A stretch of DNA of 51,287 nucleotides from positions 1 to 51,287 of IMG/VR virus record IMGVR_UViG_3300037193_001287; one strand, 5' to 3'. Shown one piece after another: positions 30,712 to 37,775 of this stretch. The notes below the pieces were generated by a model. The model worked only from the letters and a program-made list of their open reading frames with translations. It made no database searches and was not told the origin of the DNA. Numbering within the stretch: the first letter of the stretch is position 1; every line of letters begins with the position of its first letter. The translations under genes were made by a program, and so were the position numbers. Source of the DNA: a virus.

Positions 30712-31611
30712 CTAGGCGCCGGTGATCTTGACGACGGCCTTGGGGTCGGTGATGTACGGGACCGCGATGCGGGCGCTCATCACTCGGTACCGCTCCTTGG
30801 TCTCCTCGTCGACCGTCCGCGTGTAGAGCGGGAGCTCGTCGGAGATTCCGCCGATCTGACGTTCGGCGATGACGTGGACGGTGCCGGCGGCCTGCCGGTT
30901 GGAGACGTACCAACGCATCCCGGCGAGACCGTTGAGGTCCGCCGCGGCGAGGAGGTCCGGCGTGCCTCCGCCGTTGCTCGTGTTGTTGAGCCGGGCGACC
31001 ACGGTGTCGTTGTTGCGGATGGCGAGGGCCTCCGCCGGGTTCACGATGACCGCGGTGGCGACGTAGCCCATGTCCTGCTCGTCGATGGTGCTGACGGCGG
31101 CGTTGATGTCGTTGAGGAGCTTGGTGGTGCTCGTCCCCCAATCGGCCGCCGCGACCTGGGTGTGGACCGGGGCGGCGTTGAGGGCCGCCATCGCCACGGT
31201 GTCGATCTTGCGGATGATGGTGTTACGGAGCCGCACGAGCTCGCGGGCCAGGAGGTCGCGCCGGTCGCGGCGGACGGCCTCGTAGGTGAACACGGCCGAG
31301 CCGCCCCACTTGGTGACGGCGGCCACGAGGGGCATGGTCTCGCCGCTGTTGAGGATGGGGAACTCGGCGCCGGGCTCGATGGCCTGGACGTCGCGGGCGG
31401 TGTAGAAGTCGCCGCCGCTCGTCAACTGGTCGTACAGGACGGCGCCGCCGATGGCGCGGGGGCCTTCGGCGAAGATGCGATCCGCGAGGAACCTGTTGAG
31501 CGTGAGGTCGGTGATGGCGCGCTCGACCCGCTGCGGGGAGCGGAGGAACGCGTCGACCGTGATGTTGTTGCCACTGACGACGGGCGGAGCCGCCGGGTAC
31601 GGGGTGGGCAT
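30712..31611 (-). CDS. Major capsid protein (HK97 fold, 299 aa)
   Basis: Matches actinophage capsid proteins of the encapsulin-like HK97 type: LTLNRFLADRIFAEGPRAIGGAVLYDQL, FYTARDVQAIEPGAEFPILNSGE, KWGGSAVFTYEAVRRDRRDLLARELVRLRNTIIRKID (spine helix), and the C-terminal RYRVMSARIAVPYITDPKAVVKI. No long N-terminal scaffold domain, which agrees with a separate scaffold gene. ATG at 31611. Confidence 0.92.
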   Translation of the reverse strand: MPTPYPAAPPVVSGNNITVDAFLRSPQRVERAITDLTLNRFLADRIFAEGPRAIGGAVLYDQLTSGGDFYTARDVQAIEPGAEFPILNSGETMPLVAAVTKWGGSAVFTYEAVRRDRRDLLARELVRLRNTIIRKIDTVAMAALNAAPVHTQVAAADWGTSTTKLLNDINAAVSTIDEQDMGYVATAVIVNPAEALAIRNNDTVVARLNNTSNGGGTPDLLAAADLNGLAGMRWYVSNRQAAGTVHVIAERQIGGISDELPLYTRTVDEETKERYRVMSARIAVPYITDPKAVVKITGA

Positions 31612-31630
31612 GAGCTCGGTCTCCTAGTTC

Positions 31631-32005
31631 CTAGAGGCGGAGGGCGACGGGGACGTCGGCGCCGTCGGCGGCGTCGTCGAGGGCGTAGCCGAGGATTTCG
31701 CCGGCGCCACCCTGCGGGATGGCCTCGCCGGCGGCGTCGGCCTTGATCGGGTCGCCGGCCGTGATGGCGCCGCCGGCGACGACGGGCCAGATGCCGACGC
31801 GGGCCACCATGACCTTTCCGCCGAGGGCGGCGTCGCGGCTGGCGACACCGACGGCGGCGGCGCCGGCGCCGGTCGGGCTGATCTGCGGGAGACCATCGAC
31901 GCGGGGGCCGGAGATGGAGACGAACCGCTTACCGGAGACCGCGGCCTCGCAATAGGCGGTGAAGGTGTCGCCGGGGTCGAAGTACGGGACGGCGTCGTTT
32001 GCCAT
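31631..32005 (-). CDS. Capsid decoration protein (124 aa)
   Basis: DUF2190-like: GDTFTAYCEAAVSGKRFVSISG, GAAAVGVASRDAALGGKVMVARVGIWPVVAGGAITAGDPI and GEILGYALDDAADGADVPVALRL form the Gly/Ala/Val-rich beta barrel found in phage head decoration proteins. Located between scaffold/protease and major capsid genes, its usual place. Confidence 0.85.
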   Translation of the reverse strand: MANDAVPYFDPGDTFTAYCEAAVSGKRFVSISGPRVDGLPQISPTGAGAAAVGVASRDAALGGKVMVARVGIWPVVAGGAITAGDPIKADAAGEAIPQGGAGEILGYALDDAADGADVPVALRL

Positions 32006-32008
32006 GAC

Positions 32009-32569
32009 CTAGATGCCTCCGGTGACGTTGCCGAACAGGGCGTCGGTGAACTGCGACCATGCCTCCTCGGAGGCGTCGGTCTCGGGGTTGGCGCCGCCGA
32101 GCTCGACCGTGGCGAACCGCGGGGCGAGGCCGCCGAGGAAGGTGCGGAGCTCCTCGGTGGGGCGAGCGGCGAAGGTGGCGGCGAACGTCTCGCGCTCGGC
32201 CGGCGCGATGCGGCCGGAGCGGAGGGCGTCGTCGAGCAGGGCGTCGCGGGCCTGCTGGTCGAGGGCGGCGAGGGCCTGCCGGCCGGCCTGGGCGTCGCTG
32301 ATGAGGGCGGCGGCGGCGCCGGCGGAGAACCGGACGGTGCCGTCCTCGGCGACCTCGGCGCCGGCGGCGGCGACGAGCTCGCGCTCGGCGACAGGAGCCG
32401 GGGCGGGCGGGGTGGCCGGCGGCGTCTCGGCCGGCGGGGTCTCTGCCGGGGGCGTCTCGGCGGGCGGGGTCGCGTTCGCTCGGGCGATGACGTCGGTGAG
32501 GGTTGCCTCGACGTCGGCGTCCTCCTCGATGCCGAGGAGCTCGCGGAGCCGGGCCTCGTCTACGGGCAT
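32009..32569 (-). CDS. Scaffold protein from internal start (186 aa)
   Basis: In-frame start within the protease gene. ATG at 32569 is preceded by AGGAGG with a 4-nt gap, the strongest ribosome binding site in the neighbourhood. The product begins MPVDEARLRELLGIEED, then a Pro/Glu/Thr repeat linker and helical acidic region. The same trick is known from lambda C/Nu3 and Mu I/Z. It gives scaffold in excess of protease. Confidence 0.75.
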   Translation of the reverse strand: MPVDEARLRELLGIEEDADVEATLTDVIARANATPPAETPPAETPPAETPPATPPAPAPVAERELVAAAGAEVAEDGTVRFSAGAAAALISDAQAGRQALAALDQQARDALLDDALRSGRIAPAERETFAATFAARPTEELRTFLGGLAPRFATVELGGANPETDASEEAWSQFTDALFGNVTGGI

Positions 32570-33298
32570 GGGGCCTCCTGTCGGCGGTGCATCGCTCGGA
32601 GTATGACTCGGCGATGGTTCGGGCGGGGGGATGGTGGCTTCGGGGATGGCCGAGGTGGCGAACACTCGGTCGAGGATGGCGTTGGCGGCGTCCTGGGTGG
32701 CGTCGCCGGCGGTGACGGTGGCGGCGAGAGCGGAGGCGGCGGCGGCGACGAGCTCGGGGGTGGCGGCCGGGCCGTCGGCCTGCTCGATGACGTCGACGGT
32801 GACGAGCTCGGGGAGGTCGCCGTCGGCGGCGGCGACGGGGCGGGCGTCGGTCTCGTAGAGGGCCAGGAGGTCGGCGAGACCCTTCACAGCGGGAGGTTGG
32901 ACGCCGAGGAGGGCGAGACCGGACAGGGCGGCGGCGTACTTCGTGCCGCTCGGCGTGGTGACGTTGCGGAGGAACTCGACCGAACGGCGCCGGAACGCCT
33001 TGGGCATGATGGCGGCGAGCTTGGCGGGGACGTCGACGAGGTCGCCGATGATGCGGTCGCCGGCGCGGCGGACGTTGGCGATCCATCCCAGGGCGGGGGC
33101 GCTGTCGCCGAGGGCGGCCCAGGCGCCGACGTGGCCGATCTTGACGACGCCGGCGTCGACCTCGGAGTCCTGGGCGGCGGCGACCATCGCGTCGAGGTCG
33201 TCGACGGTGACGGTGGCGCGGCCGGTGATGGCCTCCCAGGTGCCGGCGCGCACGAGCTCGACGTCGCGGATGGTCACGGTGGCGGGCATGGCGACCAT
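32009..33298 (-). CDS. Prohead protease-scaffold fusion, Mu gpI-like (429 aa)
   Basis: Residues 8-150 match Mu I-type capsid proteases (GTWEAITGRATVTVDDLDAMVAAA, VVKIGHVGAWAALGDSAPALGWIANVRRAGDRIIGDLVDVPAKLAAIMPKAFRRRSVEF); His55 in KIGHV is a candidate catalytic histidine. Residues 244-429 are a scaffold with a tandem P-P-A-E-T repeat (about 275-295) and helices. An internal ATG at 32569 has its own AGGAGG, so a free scaffold is also made. The start may be ATG 33298 or ATG 33289. Confidence 0.85.
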   Translation of the reverse strand: MVAMPATVTIRDVELVRAGTWEAITGRATVTVDDLDAMVAAAQDSEVDAGVVKIGHVGAWAALGDSAPALGWIANVRRAGDRIIGDLVDVPAKLAAIMPKAFRRRSVEFLRNVTTPSGTKYAAALSGLALLGVQPPAVKGLADLLALYETDARPVAAADGDLPELVTVDVIEQADGPAATPELVAAAASALAATVTAGDATQDAANAILDRVFATSAIPEATIPPPEPSPSHTPSDAPPTGGPMPVDEARLRELLGIEEDADVEATLTDVIARANATPPAETPPAETPPAETPPATPPAPAPVAERELVAAAGAEVAEDGTVRFSAGAAAALISDAQAGRQALAALDQQARDALLDDALRSGRIAPAERETFAATFAARPTEELRTFLGGLAPRFATVELGGANPETDASEEAWSQFTDALFGNVTGGI

Positions 33299-33305
33299 GA
33301 TGCGG

Positions 33306-33323
33306 CGCGCGCCATGGCGCGCG
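33306..33323. repeat. 18-bp perfect palindrome before the protease gene
   Basis: CGCGCGCCATGGCGCGCG reads the same on both strands and lies 8 bases upstream of the protease ATG at 33298. It could be a regulator or operator site, or a hairpin hiding the translation start region. Confidence 0.5.
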
Positions 33324-33336
33324 GGGGATGACGCGA

Positions 33337-33366
33337 ACGAGGCCGCCCCGGTTGGGGCGGCCTCGT
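33337..33366. terminator. Strong hairpin, 13-bp stem, between 33.4-kb gene and protease
   Basis: ACGAGGCCGCCCC (33337-33349) and GGGGCGGCCTCGT (33354-33366) pair perfectly around a GGTT tetraloop. It ends the P4 transcript 32 bases after the stop at 33398. It is the strongest inverted repeat noticed in the window. No obvious promoter for the downstream protease gene was found, so read-through or processing is likely. Confidence 0.75.
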
Positions 33367-33397
33367 CGCCGGCGCGATGACCTCGACGGCCGGCGAT

Positions 33398-33610
33398 CTA
33401 GGTGGGGATGCGGGCGACGGAGCGGAGGTCGCCGGGGTAGTCGACGGCCTCCTCGGCGACGTAGCGGATGAGGGCGGGACCGTCCTGGGCGATGCCGCCG
33501 ACGGCGACGGTGTAGCGGCCGGCGTGCCGGTCGACGGCCTCGATGGTGACGCGGAACCGGCCGGCGCCGATGCGGAGGTAGGTGGTCTCGCCGACCTGCC
33601 GGCCGTTCAT
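33398..33610 (-). CDS. Hypothetical protein (70 aa)
   Basis: ATG at 33610 overlaps the upstream stop (ATGA). Compact beta pattern: TTYLRIGAGRFRVTIEAVDRHAGRYTVAVGGIAQDGPALIRYV. No family recognised. Second gene of the P4 unit, immediately before a strong terminator. Confidence 0.75.
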   Translation of the reverse strand: MNGRQVGETTYLRIGAGRFRVTIEAVDRHAGRYTVAVGGIAQDGPALIRYVAEEAVDYPGDLRSVARIPT

Positions 33611-33966
33611 GCCGAGGCCTCGGCGACGGGACGGTAGACGCTCATGGAGCGGGGGCGGGTGCCGGAGCTCGGCGAGTCGAGCGTGAGGCGGAGGACGTGA
33701 GCCGGGACGATGGTGACGCCGTCGGCGGCGAGCGTCTCGGTGACGCGGCCGGTGTCGACGGTGGTGACGGTGAACGTGGCCGTGCCGTCGATGATGCGAG
33801 CGGCGACGCAGTAGCGGCCGGCGTTGCGCTCGCGCTCGCATCGGCGGCGGGCGGTGGTCTCGTTGACGGCGTAGCCGATGGTCTCGACGGTGCCGTCGGC
33901 GAACAGGCGGGCGACTAGGTAGGCGTGGGCGCTGCGAGTGCGGATGATGTGCTCGGTGGAGGTCAT
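33607..33966 (-). CDS. Leaderless gene, hypothetical protein (119 aa)
   Basis: ATG at 33966 starts without a leader after P4; begins Met-Thr-Ser-Thr. Beta-rich core: AYLVARLFADGTVETIGYAVNETTARRRCERERNAGRYCVAARIID with two Cys (43, 53). The second half repeats short strands (TATFTVTTVDTGRVTE, HVLRLTL). No domain recognised. Followed by one more gene and a terminator. Confidence 0.8.
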   Translation of the reverse strand: MTSTEHIIRTRSAHAYLVARLFADGTVETIGYAVNETTARRRCERERNAGRYCVAARIIDGTATFTVTTVDTGRVTETLAADGVTIVPAHVLRLTLDSPSSGTRPRSMSVYRPVAEASA

Positions 33967-33972
33967 GGGCCT

Positions 33973-34001
33973 ATCCTGGGGCCTAGGCGGTAGGTTGTCA
34001 A
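33973..34001 (-). promoter_or_regulatory. P4: leaderless promoter
   Basis: Minus strand TTGACA (33996-34001), 17-nt spacer, CAGGAT (33973-33978), AGGCCC, ATG. TAGGT-TGTCA-ACCTC lies at 33991-34005. It is back-to-back with a weaker plus-strand promoter at 34023-34051. Confidence 0.72.
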
Positions 34002-34022
34002 CCTCTTTCGCCGAGATTTCGC

Positions 34023-34051
34023 TAGGCAGGGGGCCTACGGCGGGTGAGACT
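34023..34051 (+). promoter_or_regulatory. Possible divergent leaderless promoter on the plus strand
   Basis: TAGGCA (34023-34028), 17-nt spacer, GAGACT (34046-34051), then GTAGGC and the ATG at 34058. The geometry equals that of P1-P5 although both boxes are weaker. No Shine-Dalgarno sequence precedes the ATG. Confidence 0.4.
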
Positions 34052-34057
34052 GTAGGC

Positions 34058-34225
34058 ATGGACGCGCGGGACGTGCTGGCCGAGGCTTTCGTCGCCATGG
34101 GCGACGGCCGGGTCGCGCTCGTCGAGCGCGAGCTCGGCGACGGTGGCGGCGTCGTCGACCGGGTCGCGATGGAGGCGTCGCCGGTCGACGACGCCGAGCT
34201 CCGTACCCTCCTCGACGCGTTCTAG
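34058..34225 (+). CDS. Small plus-strand gene (55 aa), only credible forward gene
   Basis: Codons are phage-like (C- or G-ending, GAC/GAG/GTC rich) and the product (begins MDARDVLAEAFVAMGDGRVALVE) looks like a real acidic helical protein. Together with the divergent promoter geometry this makes it the only convincing forward gene. No family recognised. Being opposite to P4 it might encode a small regulator, which is inference. Confidence 0.5.
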   Translation: MDARDVLAEAFVAMGDGRVALVERELGDGGGVVDRVAMEASPVDDAELRTLLDAF

Positions 34226-34241
34226 GCCGGGCGGTGAGCTC

Positions 34242-34592
34242 GTGGAGTGTTCTGTCTGCGGAGGGGGCGGGCCATGGAGGCGCGCCGGGTGTGCGGCGTG
34301 GTGCGACGAGGTCCGCGGCGTCCTCCGGTCGACGAGGGTGCGGCCTCGATGGCGGCCGGCGTCGTTCCTCGACCTCGACGAGCCGGACGGCGAGCCGCTA
34401 GTCGGTGTCGGCCTTCCAGTCGCCGCACCAATCGGCCTCCTCCACGGCGGGCCATGCGGTCGCGCCGCCGGCGATCACGGTGGGCGGTCGGCGTCGGCAG
34501 ACGAGGCCGGGGCCGACGGTCTCGGCCGGATGGCCGGCGGGGCAATCCTCGGCGTGGCCGGTGTAGATGACGAGGTCGCCGTAGAGGCATGA
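34242..34592 (+). CDS. Doubtful plus-strand Cys-rich frame (116 aa)
   Basis: A GTG at 34242, 16 bases after the previous forward stop, opens a frame with CSVCGGGGPWRRAGCAAWC and later RPRWRPASFLDLDEPDGE, which read like a zinc-binding protein. Beyond about 34400 the frame is antisense to the minus-strand gene at 34398-34613, so at most the first 50 codons look genuine. The 172-base gap 34226-34397 otherwise shows no gene on the minus strand. Confidence 0.22.
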   Translation: MECSVCGGGGPWRRAGCAAWCDEVRGVLRSTRVRPRWRPASFLDLDEPDGEPLVGVGLPVAAPIGLLHGGPCGRAAGDHGGRSASADEAGADGLGRMAGGAILGVAGVDDEVAVEA

Positions 34593-34613
34593 GCCGCAGG
34601 AGGGGGCGATCAA
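34398..34613 (-). CDS. Small Cys-rich protein with DWCGxW ending (71 aa)
   Basis: Pattern SCGSCLYG at 5-12, C24, CRRRPPTV (39-46), WPAVEEADWCGDWKAD (54-69) is a known but uncharacterised zinc-protein type of phages and bacteria (CxxC ... CRRxPP ... WPxV ... DWCGxW). I use a TTG start at 34613 since TTGA overlaps the upstream stop; no ATG or GTG fits before the first CxxC. Last gene of the head operon before the convergent forward gene. Confidence 0.72.
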   Translation of the reverse strand: MIAPSCGSCLYGDLVIYTGHAEDCPAGHPAETVGPGLVCRRRPPTVIAGGATAWPAVEEADWCGDWKADTD

Positions 34614-34861
34614 CCGATGCCTCGGGAGTGGCGGCCGGTGCCGCCGGTCGAGCCGGGCGTTGAGGCGGCGCGTTCGCCGAGGCCGGCGTTCCGAGCTCGG
34701 CGGCCGGTGTAGATGGGGCGACGGCCGGCGGCGTTCGTGGGGAGGGCGAGCTCGCCGGTGATGGCGCGCAAGGCGATGGCGGCGACGTCGGGGCCGTGTT
34801 CGGCGGTGAGCTTGGCGAGGAGCTCCTCGGCGGTCTCGGGCTTCCACGGGTTGCCGCTCAT
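34610..34861 (-). CDS. Hypothetical protein (83 aa)
   Basis: ATG at 34861 overlaps the upstream stop (ATGA). Begins NPWKPETAEELLAKLTAEHGPDVAAIALRAITGELALP, a clean helical domain, then a basic Gly/Ser-rich tail. No family recognised; located in the head operon. Confidence 0.72.
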   Translation of the reverse strand: MSGNPWKPETAEELLAKLTAEHGPDVAAIALRAITGELALPTNAAGRRPIYTGRRARNAGLGERAASTPGSTGGTGRHSRGIG

Positions 34862-35022
34862 CGGGGGCGGCGGTGTCGGTCGATGCCGATGAGGCCGATG
34901 GTGCGGGCGTCGTCGTCGTCGAGGTCGTCCTCGGGGCCGGGGCCTCGGCGGAGACGGGCGAGGAGGCCGGGGACGCGCCAGGAGGGCGGTACGGGCCGCT
35001 CCTCGGGGCCGGTGTCGGTCAT
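34858..35022 (-). CDS. Hypothetical small protein (54 aa)
   Basis: ATG at 35022 and TGA at 34858 overlap both neighbours by ATGA, which supports translation. Basic and Pro-rich first half (PPSWRVPGLLARLRRG), an Asp cluster (EDDLDDDDA) and TIGLIGIDRHRR at the end. Too short for assignment. Confidence 0.65.
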   Translation of the reverse strand: MTDTGPEERPVPPSWRVPGLLARLRRGPGPEDDLDDDDARTIGLIGIDRHRRPR

Positions 35023-35180
35023 GCCGGCGGCCACACTCGGAGGACGGGGACACAGGGGTCGCCGCCGGCGTCGAATCGGTCGCGTTCGTCGTCGGTGAGG
35101 GCGGGGCCGTCATGCGTGTCGCAGGAGGGGGAGGCATAGCCGGCGTTGAGGCCGACGGCGAGCCACTCGTCGAAGGTCAT
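35019..35180 (-). CDS. Small THDG-type phage protein (53 aa)
   Basis: Product: N-terminal helix TFDEWLAVGLNAGYAS, then SCDTHDGPALTDDERDRFDAGGDPCVPVLRVW. The C-x-THDG-x-P-x-T-x2-E ... DPCxxVLRV pattern is a recurring short protein family in actinophages with unknown role. ATG at 35180, overlapping both neighbours. Confidence 0.78.
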   Translation of the reverse strand: MTFDEWLAVGLNAGYASPSCDTHDGPALTDDERDRFDAGGDPCVPVLRVWPPA

Positions 35181-37216
35181 GCGGCGAACCTTTCGGTGCG
35201 GAGGCCGGCGCGGTCGGCCCATTGGATGATCGCACGGTGGAGGTCGGCGTAGCCGACGTCGAGCTCCTGGAACTCGGCGGGCACGAGCTCGGCGAGGCGG
35301 GCGAGCTCCTCCTCGACGTCGGGCGCGTAGCGGGGCCGGCCGAGGGTGTCGTCGAAGTCGACGACGGGGACGTCGTTGGCGGCGTAGACCTCGTCGATGC
35401 GGTTGAGCTCGCGGACGAAGTCGTCCTCGGTCATATCCCAGGGGTCGGGGCCGAGCCGGGCGGGGGGCGCGTTGAGGGCTTCGTCGGCGAACCGGGCGGC
35501 CTCGTCGTCGTAGCGGGAGAGGATGCGGCCGACGGCGGTGCGGACGTCGCTGCCGAACAGGGTGGAGACGTCGAACGGTTCGTCGGGGACGAGCTCGTCG
35601 ACGTCGAGGTTGCCGTAGGCCGTCGGCGAGGGGGCGCGGCCGCGGGCGACGGCGCGGGCGGCGTCGGCGCGGCGGTTGAGGTCGAGCCACTTGGCGAGCG
35701 TCGCGTCGACGTCGTCGGTCCCCCAACGGTCTCGGTAGATCGCGTCAAGCTGGTCGGGCGCGTGTCCGTTGGGCTGGCCGACCCACTGGCGGCGGAGCCG
35801 CTTCTTCTCGGACTCGGCGAGGCCTTCGTACCAATCCCATTCGCCGCCGATGTAGGGGGTGCCGTCGGCGTTGACGCGCTGAACCTTCGCGCCTTGCCGG
35901 GAGCCGACGGCGCCGCGGCGGCGGACAACAGCGCGGGGTGGGGCGCCGAGGACGGCTTGGTCGAGGCTGCCGAGCTCGGCTTCCATGGTCTCGGCGGTGC
36001 GGGCGGCTGAGGCGCGGGCGCGTTCGCGGTAGTAGTCGAGGTCGCGGCGGGCTTGGGCGATCTGCTCGGCGGTGTAGCCGTCGGCCTCTAGGACGGCGAG
36101 CTCCTCGGCCTCGGCGGCGCGTTCCTCGGCGGCGCGGGCTCGGCGGGCCTCTAGGCGGGCGGCGCGTTCGGCGGCCTGGGCCTGCTCGCGGGTGAGGGGG
36201 ACGGCCGGCGCCTTCGGTGCGGGCGGAAGGATGGGCGAGGGTGTCGGTGGCGGCGGCGGCGGGATCGGCGTGGGCGGGTCGGGCGGGAGCGGGCCTTGGA
36301 CGGTGGGGGCGGCCTCGGTGTTCCAGACGCGGACGAGGGTGCCTCGGCATCGGGTGCCGCCTTCGCATCGGACGTAGAACCCGCCGGGGTAGTAGAGGCG
36401 GGCCTCGGCCTCGTCGACGAACTCGCGGCCGTCGATCATTGAGCAGGGGCCGCACGTTCGCGAGTCGAGGAGCTCGGATGCGTAGATGCGCGCCGGCGTG
36501 GGGAGACGGTCGCCGGCGTCGACACGGCCGGAGCCTTGGGCGTTGGCGACGGGGACGCGGGCGTAGTCGGTGGCGAGGCCGGCGGTGGGGGCCTCTCGGG
36601 CGGCGTCGAGCGCGGCGGAGACGTCCTCGCCGGCGAGCGCGACGACGCCGGCCAGGAGCGCCGGGGCGCGGCGGCCGGCCTCGACCATGCGGCGCCGGAG
36701 CTCCTGTAAGGGTTCGGCGGCCATGCGGCGGGCGTTGACGAGGATCGCGCCGGCCGACGCGCCGGCCGGCGCCGCGACGAGGGCCGGCGGGGTGAGACCT
36801 TGCCGGGCGGCCTCGACGTAGGCGGAGGAGACGCCGGCGTGATGGGCGGCGCGCAAGGTGGCTTCGTGGGCGGCGGTGGCTTCGTCGATGAGGCGGCGGA
36901 CGTCGGGGAGGTCGAACGGGCCGTCGCCGGCGAGCCATGCGAGGCCGTGCCGGCGGACGTGGGGGTCGACGATGGCGAGGAAGTCGCCGCGGTCTTGGAG
37001 GAGCCGGCGGAGTGTCTGCTCGGCGAGCCGCTCGACGGCCTCGTCGAGCTCGCGGTAGTTGACGCCGGCGGCGCGCTCATGCGGGAGGAGGCCGCGGCCG
37101 GCGGTCGAGGGGATGAGGCGGTCCTCGACGTCGGCGGCGAGCTCGGCCAGGGCGACGACGGCCTCGGCGTTGTCGAGCTCGACGACGAGCTCGCCGAGGG
37201 CGATGCGGCGCGGCAT
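35177..37216 (-). CDS. MuF-like head morphogenesis protein with extended C terminus (679 aa)
   Basis: Residues 55-250 are helical; 250-298 carry the MuF signature (DSRTCGPCSMIDGREF, YYPGGFYVRC, RCRGTLVRVW) with Cys255/258/284/290. This minor capsid protein binds the portal and is packaged in the prohead. A proline-rich linker (308-340), a long coiled coil (341-415) and a charged C-terminal domain (about 440-679) follow. C-terminal additions in MuF proteins can be toxin or effector-like domains; here no catalytic motif was recognised. Directly downstream of the portal region. Confidence 0.88.
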   Translation of the reverse strand: MPRRIALGELVVELDNAEAVVALAELAADVEDRLIPSTAGRGLLPHERAAGVNYRELDEAVERLAEQTLRRLLQDRGDFLAIVDPHVRRHGLAWLAGDGPFDLPDVRRLIDEATAAHEATLRAAHHAGVSSAYVEAARQGLTPPALVAAPAGASAGAILVNARRMAAEPLQELRRRMVEAGRRAPALLAGVVALAGEDVSAALDAAREAPTAGLATDYARVPVANAQGSGRVDAGDRLPTPARIYASELLDSRTCGPCSMIDGREFVDEAEARLYYPGGFYVRCEGGTRCRGTLVRVWNTEAAPTVQGPLPPDPPTPIPPPPPPTPSPILPPAPKAPAVPLTREQAQAAERAARLEARRARAAEERAAEAEELAVLEADGYTAEQIAQARRDLDYYRERARASAARTAETMEAELGSLDQAVLGAPPRAVVRRRGAVGSRQGAKVQRVNADGTPYIGGEWDWYEGLAESEKKRLRRQWVGQPNGHAPDQLDAIYRDRWGTDDVDATLAKWLDLNRRADAARAVARGRAPSPTAYGNLDVDELVPDEPFDVSTLFGSDVRTAVGRILSRYDDEAARFADEALNAPPARLGPDPWDMTEDDFVRELNRIDEVYAANDVPVVDFDDTLGRPRYAPDVEEELARLAELVPAEFQELDVGYADLHRAIIQWADRAGLRTERFAA

Positions 37217-37221
37217 GGGCC

Positions 37222-37515
37222 TCAGTCTCTCGCGACCTCGACGGCCTCGGCGGCGATGACGCGAACGAGGCGGCCGGTGACGGCGTCGACGAGGGTGGCG
37301 GTGCCGTCGGCGTGCTCGCGGAGGACGTAGCCGCGCTCGACGACGAGCGGGACGGAGTAGGGGACGCCGCGCAGGAGGCCGGAGCCGAACAGGATGAGGC
37401 GGACGTCGGGCTCGCCGTCGAGGCGTGTGCCGATGAGAACGGCCGAACCTCGCGGCATGTGCCGCGAGGTTCGGAAGGGGATGCCGAACGGCGTGCCGAG
37501 CTCGCCGCCGATCAT
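37222..37515 (-). CDS. Hypothetical protein (97 aa)
   Basis: ATG at 37515 overlaps the upstream stop (ATGA). All-beta appearance: GTPFGIPFRTSRHMPRGSAVLIGTRLDG, VRLILFGSGLLRGVPYSVPLVVERGYVLREHADG, TLVDAVTGRLVRVIAAEAVEV. Second gene of the P5 unit. No family recognised. Confidence 0.78.
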   Translation of the reverse strand: MIGGELGTPFGIPFRTSRHMPRGSAVLIGTRLDGEPDVRLILFGSGLLRGVPYSVPLVVERGYVLREHADGTATLVDAVTGRLVRVIAAEAVEVARD

Positions 37516-37769
37516 GCGACGGGGCGGTCGGCGACGAGCGACGGGGCCATGGAGTAGCGGCCGAAGGGCATGCAACGCTCGACGCCGTCCCAGGTGGTGA
37601 CGCCGACGCGGTAGGTGTCGCCGTGGGCGTCGACGAGGGTGACGAACTTGGCGGTGCGCTTGACGACGGTGAACGTCCAGATGCACTCCCAATCGCCGAG
37701 GGAGCGGACGGAGTAGGTCTCGCCGACGACGAACTCGGTAGTGCGGGCGGGGGTCTCGGTGGAGGTCAT
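37512..37769 (-). CDS. Leaderless gene, small conserved actinophage protein (85 aa)
   Basis: ATG at 37769 follows P5 without a leader; begins Met-Thr-Ser-Thr. The pattern GETYSVRSLGDWECIWTFTVVKRTAKFVTLVD, YRVGV, GVERCMPFGRYSMAPSLVADR is a recurring small protein of actinobacterial mobile elements with unknown function. Beta-rich. First gene of a unit that continues into the MuF gene. Confidence 0.82.
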   Translation of the reverse strand: MTSTETPARTTEFVVGETYSVRSLGDWECIWTFTVVKRTAKFVTLVDAHGDTYRVGVTTWDGVERCMPFGRYSMAPSLVADRPVA

Positions 37770-37775
37770 AGGCCT

